A stretch of 5,200 bases of DNA from an uncultured delta proteobacterium (GTDB lineage Bacteria > RBG-13-61-14 > DRUE01). Positions 1 through 5,200 of the stretch are shown piece after piece. A model generated the notes under the pieces. It saw only the letters and a list, made by a program, of their open reading frames with translations. It did no database searches and had not been told where the DNA came from. Location of the stretch: positions 1-5,200 of the forward strand of contig CAIUDS010000610.1 in the NCBI GenBank assembly GCA_903897985.1, given 5' to 3'. Within the stretch, counting starts at the first letter, position 1. Each line of letters starts with the position of its first letter. A program made the translations under genes and the position numbers.

Positions 1-119
1 AACCTGTTCGAGACCGGATGGCTCCACAGTTGCGCGTCCAAGTCCGATCAGTCGCTCTGGTGTTGGGGGGATAACGAGTACGGCCAAATCGGCGACGGCA
101 CCACCATCAACCGCAGCCT
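1..119 (+). repeat. Direct repeat copy 1, identical to 2312-2430
   Basis: All 119 bases match 2312-2430. The match is cut on the left by the window edge, so the real repeat may be longer. The first mismatch is at 120 (G against T at 2431), after which the paralogues diverge strongly. It encodes the last propeller blade. Confidence 0.97.
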
Positions 120-1137
120 GCCCAGCCCGGTCATGTTCAGTTTCCGCACCGCGGATCTCAATGGCCCCTGGACCGCCTACAGCCTGATGTCGGCCAACCC
201 GCCCAACTGGAATGCCTGGTCTTGGCTGAAATGGAACTTCAACGAACTCGGGACCTCCACCTGCCTAGGCTACAAAAACAGTGATGGCACCCACACCTGC
301 CCCATAACCTCGTTCACCGGCTGGACCATGAATTCCAACGGCACCTTCACCGAGACCACCACCCTGTCCGCCCAGCACTTCGAGGGAATCGCCTCGCGCA
401 ACAAAAACCTCTCCGTGTTCACAAAGGACGAGGACAGCGGCGCCAGCAAGTCCCTGGGCGTGGTGCTCAAAGCCGGCGGTACCAATTTCTCCACCGCCAA
501 CCTCAAAGGCACCTGGTATATGCACATGCTGGTGACCGGAGACACCGCCAGCCAGCACTCCTGGCAATACATCAAATGGCAATTCGACGGCGCCGGGAAC
601 GCGACCTGCCGGGAGGCCCTCAATTCCGGCGGCAGCAGTTCCTGCAAGCACAATAGCCCCGCCGGATGGGCCGTGTCCAAGACCGGGATCGTCACCATAT
701 CCTCGGTCCCGAGTCTCAACGGTTTGTTGAACCTCGACAAGAACCTCGGCGTGGCCACCTTGAACGACGGCGGCAGCGGCGGACACGCGCTGGCGATCCT
801 GGTCAAGACCACCACCATCCCCTTCTCCGCCACAGACTTGAAAGGCCAATGGTATGTCCAGCAATTGCAATCGGGCTTCGCTTTCTGGTCGCGCTGCCAG
901 ATCAACCTGGACGATGCCGGCAATGCCACCTGCCTTTCCTTCCTGGACAGCGATCTCAACACCACTTGCTGGGGCAGCGATCCCGGCTGGGCCATTGCCG
1001 CGGACGGCGTGGTCTCCAACAGCCTCAAACCCAGCGTCCACGGCATCATGAGCGCCGACAAGCAGACCATCGTGATCACCAAGAACGAAGACACGGCTGG
1101 CGAGTATTCGCTCTGGGTGATGGTGAAGATGAGATAG
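1..1137 (+). CDS. RCC1-repeat protein with three-unit Cys-pair tail, 3' part (partial)
   Basis: The frame is open from base 1 to the TAG at 1135-1137 (378 codons), so the ATG at 133 is internal and the true start lies upstream of the window. Codons 1-44 are the last RCC1 blade (W-L-H-S-C, then L-W-C-W-G, then G-Q-I-G-D-G-T-T), matching blade 7 of the next gene base for base. Codons 45-378 are a tail of three related units (about 45-159, 160-271, 272-378), each with a G-x-W motif near its start, a C-x11-C pair (codons 88/100, 203/215, 311/323) and a later G-W. By analogy with its downstream paralogue it is probably an exported seven-bladed propeller protein; the signal peptide is not visible. 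RCC1 family membership is clear; the cellular role is unknown. The tail is not a family I recognise. Confidence 0.9.
   Translation, partial: NLFETGWLHSCASKSDQSLWCWGDNEYGQIGDGTTINRSLPSPVMFSFRTADLNGPWTAYSLMSANPPNWNAWSWLKWNFNELGTSTCLGYKNSDGTHTCPITSFTGWTMNSNGTFTETTTLSAQHFEGIASRNKNLSVFTKDEDSGASKSLGVVLKAGGTNFSTANLKGTWYMHMLVTGDTASQHSWQYIKWQFDGAGNATCREALNSGGSSSCKHNSPAGWAVSKTGIVTISSVPSLNGLLNLDKNLGVATLNDGGSGGHALAILVKTTTIPFSATDLKGQWYVQQLQSGFAFWSRCQINLDDAGNATCLSFLDSDLNTTCWGSDPGWAIAADGVVSNSLKPSVHGIMSADKQTIVITKNEDTAGEYSLWVMVKMR
133..1134 (+). repeat. Three tandem ~110-residue tail units (gene 1)
   Basis: The units span about 133-477, 478-813 and 814-1134. Shared landmarks in order are F-(S/R)-x(2)-D or N-L-x-G-x-W, a tryptophan/aromatic-rich strand, (G/S)-(T/N)-(S/A)-T-C, then 11 residues and a second C, then G-W 7-8 residues later, and a late K-N-L or D-K segment. 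The repetition is at protein level; at DNA level the units are diverged. The GxW opening recalls the GxW motif of lipocalin-like barrels, but this is only a resemblance. Unit borders are approximate. Confidence 0.8.
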
Positions 1138-1139
1138 CC
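1111..1139 (+). repeat. Direct repeat at 3' end, identical to 3413-3441
   Basis: These 29 bases cover the last eight codons (L-W-V-M-V-K-M-R), the TAG stop and two bases beyond. They recur exactly at 3413-3441 at the end of the paralogue, while the coding sequence just upstream of each copy differs. Confidence 0.95.
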
Positions 1140-1222
1140 TCGAAAAAAGGGGGTCGTCTACGGTAATGGAAGCCGGGTCGGGCGACACCACAGGGAGTTA
1201 GGTTTCCGAAACATTCAGGCAC

Positions 1223-1228
1223 AGGAGG
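1223..1228 (+). promoter_or_regulatory. Ribosome binding site of the complete RCC1 lipoprotein gene
   Basis: A consensus AGGAGG lies before two adjacent ATGs. The spacer is 3 nt to the ATG at 1232 and 6 nt to the ATG at 1235. The second spacing is closer to the usual optimum, so translation may start at 1235. I see no convincing promoter or terminator in the 94-base gap 1138-1231, so read-through from the upstream paralogue is possible. Confidence 0.75.
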
Positions 1229-1231
1229 TTA

Positions 1232-3439
1232 ATGATGAACAGGGTGGTTAAAAAAGTTTTTCTGGCGGCATTAGTCGCGGGGTTCGCGGGCATGATCGGC
1301 TGCGCGCCGGGCGACGAGTCCGGAACCGTCTCTCTTCCCAAGCCCAATGGAAACGGGATGGAGGTTCAGGCGAGCGCGAACGCAATAGCAGTGCCTTCGC
1401 AATGGCTGGACCTATCGTCGGGCAACCATCATGTCTGCGGGATCGCCTCGAACAACGCGCTCTGGTGCTGGGGAGTGAACAACTACGGACAGCTCGGCGA
1501 CGGCCTCACGGCTTCCGCGAGCTACCCCACCCACATCGGCGCGGACCTGGACTGGAAAACGCTCGCGCTCGGCGAATACCATAGTTGCGCGCTCAAGAAC
1601 AGCGGCAGTCTTTATTGCTGGGGAGAGAACGACGAGGGCCAAGTGGGCGACGGGACCACCGTCACAGCGAGGGTGGCTCCGACGGTGGTGAACGGCGACA
1701 CCAACTGGGCCGCGGTTGACGGCGGCGGGCTTCATACCTGCGCGCTCAAGACCAACGGCACGCTCTGGTGCTGGGGGTATGACTCCGACGGCCGGCTGGG
1801 GGATAATGGCGCGGCCGGGACGATTGCCAAGAGCCCGATCCCGATCGGCTCGGCCACGGATTGGAAACAGGTTTCCGCCGGCGGCGATCATTCCTGCGGG
1901 ATCAAGAACGGCCGCACGCTCTGGTGCTGGGGCGACAACAGCATCGGACAACTGGGGGACAAGACCACGGTGAACAAGACCGTCCCGACCCGGATCGGCA
2001 AGGATAAGGACTGGAGCCAGGTGTCCGCCGGTTACCTCTACACCTGCGCCCGGAAAACCGACGGCACGCTCTGGTGCTGGGGATACAACGACTACGGAAC
2101 CCTGGGCATCGGAAACACCGTGACAAAAACTTCCCCGGTCAAGGTCGGGACCGCGGCCACCTGGTCGGAGGTGTTCGCGACAGCTTTCCATACCTGCGCC
2201 CGCCAGAAGAATAATTCGCTCTGGTGCTGGGGCGGCAACGATTTCGGACAACTCGGCCGAGGCAATACCGTAACGCCCGCGCTCAAGCCGACCAAGGTCG
2301 GGACCGGCTGGAACCTGTTCGAGACCGGATGGCTCCACAGTTGCGCGTCCAAGTCCGATCAGTCGCTCTGGTGTTGGGGGGATAACGAGTACGGCCAAAT
2401 CGGCGACGGCACCACCATCAACCGCAGCCTTCCGACCCGGGTGTTTTTCTCGTTCTCGATTGCGGACCAGGCAGGGAACTGGACGGTCCATGCTTTAGTG
2501 TCGGCCGTCCCGCCCAATTGGAACGGCTGGTATTGGCTGAAATGGGCCTTTGATAATGCCGGCAATTCCACCTGCACCGGATATAAAAACAGCAGCGGAG
2601 ACCGTACTTGTCTTAGCCCGCTCAGTGGCTGGGCGGTTTCCAGCGATGGGATCGTCACCGAGTCCACCCTCGCGCGCTATCATGGGGTCATGGCCAAGAC
2701 CAAGGACATGAAAGTATTCACCATGGACGACGACGGCGGAGGCTCTCAACTGGCCGTGGCCTTCAAAACCGGCGGGACCAATTTCTCCACCGCCAACCTC
2801 AAGGGGACCTGGTATTCCCATGAGCTGGTCGCGGGGAACACCCCCACCGTATGGGTCGGCTGGCAGTATATCAAATGGCAATTTGACGGATCCGGAAACT
2901 CCACCTGCCTGAAATGGCTGGATTCCGGCGGATCCCATTCCTGCAATAACAGAGATATCAGCGGCTGGTCGGTTTCCAATAATGGGACCATCACCATTCC
3001 CGGCCAGAGCACCCTTAACGGGACCCTGAGTCTGGACAAGAGCATGGGAGTCGCCACCGTGAAAGACGGCAAAGGAGGACCTTGTCTGGTGATTCTCACC
3101 AAGACCTCGACCATTCCCTTCTCAACCGCGGACCTGCAAGGGACCTGGTATTTGCATGCGCTGTCCTCCGGAAACGGCCGCTGGTTCCGGATCAGAATGA
3201 ATATTGATGGTCTCGGCAACGCGACCTGCCTGGAAGCCCTGGATAGCGACGGCGATGCCGCCTGCTTCCCCGGGACCGATTCCGGCTGGACGGTGGCCGC
3301 GGACGGCGTGATCGCCAATTCCGGCCGGACCTCGCTCCACGGGATCATGAGCACTGATAAACAGACCATGGTCATGACCCTCGATGACGATGGCGATCCC
3401 GACGCCTATGACCTCTGGGTGATGGTGAAGATGAGATAG
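1232..3439 (+). CDS. Lipoprotein with seven-blade RCC1 propeller and three-unit Cys-pair tail
   Basis: The protein has 735 residues. Residues 1-24 form a lipoprotein signal peptide: basic start (N-R-V-V-K-K), hydrophobic core, and a lipobox-like M-I-G-C with Cys24 as the lipidation site; Met at -3 is less usual than Leu. A low-complexity linker follows to about 57. Residues 58-404 hold seven RCC1 blades starting at W58, W108, W159, W211, W261, W311 and W360, a full propeller. Each blade has a C-x9-C pair joining the strand around H-(T/S)-C to L-W-C-W-G. Residues 405-735 are three tail units (405-514, 515-626, 627-735), each with G-x-W and C-x11-C (448/460, 559/571, 666/678). It is probably an envelope-anchored binding or scaffold protein. 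The RCC1 fold gives no specific function, and nuclear Ran exchange activity is not expected in a bacterial lipoprotein. It lies 94 bases after its paralogue. The start could also be the ATG at 1235. Confidence 0.93.
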   Translation: MMNRVVKKVFLAALVAGFAGMIGCAPGDESGTVSLPKPNGNGMEVQASANAIAVPSQWLDLSSGNHHVCGIASNNALWCWGVNNYGQLGDGLTASASYPTHIGADLDWKTLALGEYHSCALKNSGSLYCWGENDEGQVGDGTTVTARVAPTVVNGDTNWAAVDGGGLHTCALKTNGTLWCWGYDSDGRLGDNGAAGTIAKSPIPIGSATDWKQVSAGGDHSCGIKNGRTLWCWGDNSIGQLGDKTTVNKTVPTRIGKDKDWSQVSAGYLYTCARKTDGTLWCWGYNDYGTLGIGNTVTKTSPVKVGTAATWSEVFATAFHTCARQKNNSLWCWGGNDFGQLGRGNTVTPALKPTKVGTGWNLFETGWLHSCASKSDQSLWCWGDNEYGQIGDGTTINRSLPTRVFFSFSIADQAGNWTVHALVSAVPPNWNGWYWLKWAFDNAGNSTCTGYKNSSGDRTCLSPLSGWAVSSDGIVTESTLARYHGVMAKTKDMKVFTMDDDGGGSQLAVAFKTGGTNFSTANLKGTWYSHELVAGNTPTVWVGWQYIKWQFDGSGNSTCLKWLDSGGSHSCNNRDISGWSVSNNGTITIPGQSTLNGTLSLDKSMGVATVKDGKGGPCLVILTKTSTIPFSTADLQGTWYLHALSSGNGRWFRIRMNIDGLGNATCLEALDSDGDAACFPGTDSGWTVAADGVIANSGRTSLHGIMSTDKQTMVMTLDDDGDPDAYDLWVMVKMR
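1403..2443 (+). repeat. Array of seven RCC1 repeats (49-52 codons each)
   Basis: Blade starts (Trp codons) are at 1403, 1553, 1706, 1862, 2012, 2162 and 2309, giving periods of 150, 153, 156, 150, 150 and 147 bases. The protein consensus is W-x(2)-(V/L)-x-(A/G)-G-x(2)-H-(T/S)-C-(A/G), then L-W-C-W-G-x-N-x(2)-G-Q-L-G-D-G. A 16-base core, CGCTCTGGTGCTGGGG, is exact in blades 1, 3, 4, 5 and 6 (1458, 1761, 1917, 2067, 2217). Blade 7 differs by one base over the inner part of that core, and blade 2 is the most diverged, with L-Y-C-W-G. Confidence 0.95.
2312..2430 (+). repeat. Direct repeat copy 2, identical to 1-119
   Basis: This is the second copy of the blade-7 segment, offset by 2311 bases. 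It begins within the first codons of blade 7 and ends at L400, just before the tail begins at about residue 405. It matches copy 1 at every base, synonymous positions included. Confidence 0.97.
2444..3436 (+). repeat. Three tandem ~110-residue tail units (gene 2)
   Basis: The units span about 2444-2773, 2774-3109 and 3110-3436. Unit n here resembles unit n of gene 1 more than its own neighbours. For example both second units open with T-N-F-S-T-A-N-L-K-G-T-W (26 bases at 2777-2802 equal 481-506), and both third units share T-I-P-F-S, A-A-D-G-V and H-G-I-M-S. This indicates that the triplication came before the gene duplication. Confidence 0.82.
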
Positions 3440-3441
3440 CC
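3413..3441 (+). repeat. Direct repeat at 3' end, identical to 1111-1139
   Basis: This is the second copy of the 29-base block spanning the final eight codons and the stop. Beyond it the two flanks keep only weak similarity (a C-G-A-A-A-A run and a GTCGT-like stretch), in line with an old tandem duplication that included some 3' flank. Confidence 0.95.
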
Positions 3442-3510
3442 CGCGAAAAGTTTGTCGTTTGCAGTTTGTGGTTGGGATCTGGCCGGGCCCACAAAAGGCC
3501 GGGAGGGGAT

Positions 3511-3539
3511 TTGCCGGGGATCACGGGAAGGTCCAAAAT
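3511..3539 (+). promoter_or_regulatory. Possible sigma-70-type promoter for the Ig-like lipoprotein gene
   Basis: TTGCCG (3511-3516, four of six against TTGACA) is followed after exactly 17 bases by CAAAAT (3534-3539, four of six against TATAAT). It sits in a locally A+T-rich patch of a G+C-rich region, about 26 bases upstream of the ribosome binding site. This is a match by eye only. If real, the Ig-like lipoprotein gene could be transcribed independently of the RCC1 genes. Confidence 0.3.
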
Positions 3540-3564
3540 TTTGATCTGAATCGAAATTCCCAAA

Positions 3565-3570
3565 GGGAGG
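3565..3570 (+). promoter_or_regulatory. Ribosome binding site fixing the start at 3579
   Basis: GGGAGG stands 8 bases before the ATG at 3579. The codons after that ATG give a perfect lipoprotein signal peptide. The earlier in-frame ATG at 3459 would add 40 residues without signal-peptide character and has no comparable site. Confidence 0.75.
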
Positions 3571-3578
3571 GCAATCCG

Positions 3579-4640
3579 ATGAGGAAATATTTTGGCTGGG
3601 CCGGAGGAATCTTTGCGTTGATGTTCTTATGCTCGTGCGGGATGCAAAATTCCGGGAGCGACGATGGGAGGGAGCAGCCGGCGAACGATCCGGGTCTTGA
3701 AGTCAGCTTGGCTTCAGTGCCGGTGGACACCGTGATTGACAGCCAGCCGGACGACCCCTCGGTTTCCGGCACCGCCGGTTTTACCTTTTCCTGCAATAAG
3801 AAGAATTGCGCGTATAAATGCAAATTGGACAACAAGGATTGGGCGGATTGCAAATCAGGCAAGAGTTACCTTGACCTGGCCGACGGAGCGCATGTTTTCA
3901 GAGTCAAGGCGCAGAACCCGGCCAATGGCAGTTGGGATTCCACCCCGGCAACCTACGGCTGGACCATCACGAGTTGGCCGAGCGAGACCAGTTTCTTTGA
4001 CAATTTTGACCGGGCCGACAGCGCGGACCTGGGCGTCAGCTGGGAAAAGAACCCGGTAGTCGGGATGGGCGCATTGAACGATATTCAAATTCTCGGCAAC
4101 CAGCTTTATTCTCCGGCGAACGGTGACACGGCCCGGGCCTGCGCCATGGCCGGGGCAAAATATGCGGTTACCGGAGATATCGTCACCGCGGAATTCAAGA
4201 TCACCAGCCCCCTCCTGAACAGCGCGGACGACCATAGCGGAAATTCCCATCATGAACTGAGTATTGCGGCATCCTCCGAATGGCCGGTCCCTCCCGCCAC
4301 CACTAATTACGCCCTGGCCGTGCTCTGGCGGAACAGCTATTACAATACCCATGAGGGACCGAATAATTATTCCTTGACGCTGAGAGCAAACGGCAAGACC
4401 GTTGATAAGAAAATTACCTCCGCTCAGCTGGGAGGCCCGGTTGGGAAGTATTTACAAATGGTCATCAATACCCAGACCGACCGCGCCACCGCCAAAATCC
4501 TGGACGCCTCTCACAACACCCTGTTCTCGGTCAGCCTGACCGATCCCAAGATCTCCACTTATGCCAAATACTGGTATGTGTGCTTGTGTGCCCGTTTTTA
4601 CGGATCGCTCAGTGTGGATGATTTCCAGGTGGGCAACTGA
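3579..4640 (+). CDS. Envelope lipoprotein: Ig-like domain plus LamG-like beta-sandwich
   Basis: The protein has 353 residues. Residues 1-20 are a lipoprotein signal peptide (M-R-K start, hydrophobic core, lipobox L-C-S-C with Cys20 lipidated), followed by a Ser/Asp/Asn-rich tether to about residue 45. Residues about 49-131 match the Ig-like module common in bacterial surface proteins: a T-x-I-D-S-x-P opening, C-K-L-D-N in the middle, L-A-D-G-A-H-V-F-R-V-K-A, and P-A-T-Y-G-W-T-I at the end. It is unusually Cys-rich (72, 77, 81, 91), suggesting disulfides. Residues about 139-353 open with F-D-N-F-D-R-A-D-S-A-D-L-G and close with S-V-D-D-F-Q-V, as concanavalin/LamG-like sandwiches often do; I see no catalytic motif. 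It probably binds a carbohydrate or protein outside the cytoplasm. It lies 139 bases downstream of the RCC1 lipoprotein gene on the same strand. The second domain is assigned from its edges only. Confidence 0.85.
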   Translation: MRKYFGWAGGIFALMFLCSCGMQNSGSDDGREQPANDPGLEVSLASVPVDTVIDSQPDDPSVSGTAGFTFSCNKKNCAYKCKLDNKDWADCKSGKSYLDLADGAHVFRVKAQNPANGSWDSTPATYGWTITSWPSETSFFDNFDRADSADLGVSWEKNPVVGMGALNDIQILGNQLYSPANGDTARACAMAGAKYAVTGDIVTAEFKITSPLLNSADDHSGNSHHELSIAASSEWPVPPATTNYALAVLWRNSYYNTHEGPNNYSLTLRANGKTVDKKITSAQLGGPVGKYLQMVINTQTDRATAKILDASHNTLFSVSLTDPKISTYAKYWYVCLCARFYGSLSVDDFQVGN

Positions 4641-4696
4641 TATCGCCCGAAGTAAGTGCGGACTCCAGGAATCGCTGCCGACCGGAGGACGGCGTG

Positions 4697-4735
4697 ATGG
4701 GGCGCCAAGTCTGGGCAAGAAGCGCCGAGCCCCAT
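4697..4735. terminator. Possible stem-loop between convergent genes
   Basis: ATGGGGC (4697-4703) pairs fully with GCCCCAT (4729-4735) around a 25-base interior. An alternative pairing uses GGCGC (4701-4705) with GCGCC (4722-4726). It lies between the stop of the + strand lipoprotein gene (4640) and that of the - strand symporter gene (4745), where a bidirectional terminator would be expected. Neither strand has a clear T-tract after the stem, so intrinsic termination is doubtful. Confidence 0.3.
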
Positions 4736-4744
4736 TTACGGAGT

Positions 4745-5200
4745 TCATTTTCTGCCGCTCACTTCCCGGTCAAACTGCGGAATCAGAGGCTGATATTCCT
4801 TCATTTCCTTTCTAACCACCCCGGCCAACAGCCAGAGCGCAATCAAATTGGGAAGCGCCATCATGCCGTTCAGGACATCGCAGAGGTTCCAGACCAGGTC
4901 AATCTTGATGCTGGCGCCCACCAGCAGGAAAAAGCAAAAAGCGTAGCGGTAGGGGACCACGGATTTGAGTCCGAATAAATAACCGAAGGAGCGGTCGCCG
5001 TAATACGACCAGGAGATGGCGGTCGAGTATGCGAACAGGATCACGCCGATGGTGACGAGCAGTTTTCCCAGGAACGCGGCATTGACGATTCCGCTGAAGG
5101 GCGCGAGCCCCTGTGAGAAGGCGTTCGCGGTCAGCTGCGCGCCGCCGATGTGGCCGGGCCCGGTCCAGGCGCCCGTGAGCACCACCACCAGCCCGGTCAT
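4745..5200 (-). CDS. Sodium:alanine/glycine symporter (AGCS family), C-terminal part (partial)
   Basis: This is an inner-membrane secondary transporter that takes up alanine or glycine with sodium. The visible 151 residues read in from the right edge to a TGA at 4745-4747. The methionine at the edge is internal to the family's usual sequence, so the start lies beyond 5200. Family landmarks are the T-G-L-V-V-V-L-T-G-A-W stretch at the edge, S-W-S-Y-Y-G-D-R (residues 63-70 of the visible part), the Y-R-Y-A-F segment, and D-V-L-N-G-M-M-A-L-P-N-L-I-A-L near the end. Three hydrophobic segments are seen at about 45-65, 85-104 and 110-129, followed by a short charged cytoplasmic tail. Family members usually have about 450-550 residues, so roughly a third is present. 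It is convergent with the lipoprotein gene and probably unrelated to it. Substrate choice between alanine and glycine cannot be read from this part. Confidence 0.93.
   Translation of the reverse strand: MTGLVVVLTGAWTGPGHIGGAQLTANAFSQGLAPFSGIVNAAFLGKLLVTIGVILFAYSTAISWSYYGDRSFGYLFGLKSVVPYRYAFCFFLLVGASIKIDLVWNLCDVLNGMMALPNLIALWLLAGVVRKEMKEYQPLIPQFDREVSGRK

Noticed and set aside
133..1137. A complete gene starting at the ATG at 133
   Set aside because: The reading frame continues upstream to base 1 and encodes an RCC1 blade, and the same Met position is a Phe in the paralogue. The ATG is internal.
265..1191. Long - strand open frame (308 codons) opposite the first RCC1 gene, and similar long antisense frames opposite 1412-2491 and 2746-3375
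   Set aside because: They lie fully opposite clear coding sequence with recognisable repeats, have biased low-complexity translations and no domain, and are expected where G+C-rich coding sequence lacks stops on the other strand.
1403..2443. Eukaryotic origin or Ran-exchange function for the RCC1 array
   Set aside because: The protein has a bacterial lipoprotein signal and Shine-Dalgarno site. The propeller fold is widespread in bacteria and carries no fixed activity.
1403..2443. CRISPR array or mobile element suggested by the regular ~150-base period
   Set aside because: The period is in frame and explained by protein repeats. There are no short identical repeats with unrelated spacers, and no inverted repeats or transposase.
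3479..3502. Stem-loop after the second RCC1 gene (CTGGCC with GGCCGG) as a terminator
   Set aside because: Only six pairs including a G-T wobble, a 12-base loop and no T-tract. Not enough to call a terminator.
3459..3578. In-frame extension of the Ig-like lipoprotein to an ATG at 3459
   Set aside because: The 40 extra residues look like translated intergenic DNA, have no good ribosome binding site, and would bury the signal peptide that begins at 3579.

Overview
The window looks like part of a bacterial chromosome or metagenomic contig. It is fairly G+C-rich by eye, has no introns, uses Shine-Dalgarno sites, and encodes two proteins with lipoprotein (SPase II) signal peptides, so the host has a cell-envelope lipoprotein pathway. 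Nothing here fixes the phylum. Secreted RCC1-repeat proteins and Ig-like envelope lipoproteins of this style occur in several environmental, mostly Gram-negative lineages.

Layout: (1) 1-1137, + strand, is the 3' end of an RCC1-propeller protein whose start lies left of the window; what remains is the last blade plus a three-repeat C-terminal tail. (2) 1232-3439, + strand, is a complete paralogue: lipoprotein signal, seven RCC1 blades, and the same three-repeat tail. (3) 3579-4640, + strand, is a third exported lipoprotein with an Ig-like domain and a probable concanavalin/LamG-like beta-sandwich. (4) 4745-5200, - strand, is the C-terminal third of a sodium:alanine/glycine symporter (AGCS family), convergent with the others and running off the right edge.

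The main interest is the tandem propeller pair. The visible last blade of gene 1 is identical at the DNA level to blade 7 of gene 2 (1-119 = 2312-2430, no mismatch, left end cut by the window). Identity collapses at the border between propeller and tail and returns exactly only over the last codons and stop. The tail is made of about 110-residue units with a G-x-W motif and an invariant C-x11-C pair, which I do not recognise as a named family. Each of the seven propeller blades carries an invariant C-x9-C pair. This suggests extracytoplasmic, disulfide-stapled proteins in which the propeller is homogenised between copies while the tail diverges. The three + strand genes could form a surface-protein cluster; the symporter looks like unrelated housekeeping sequence.
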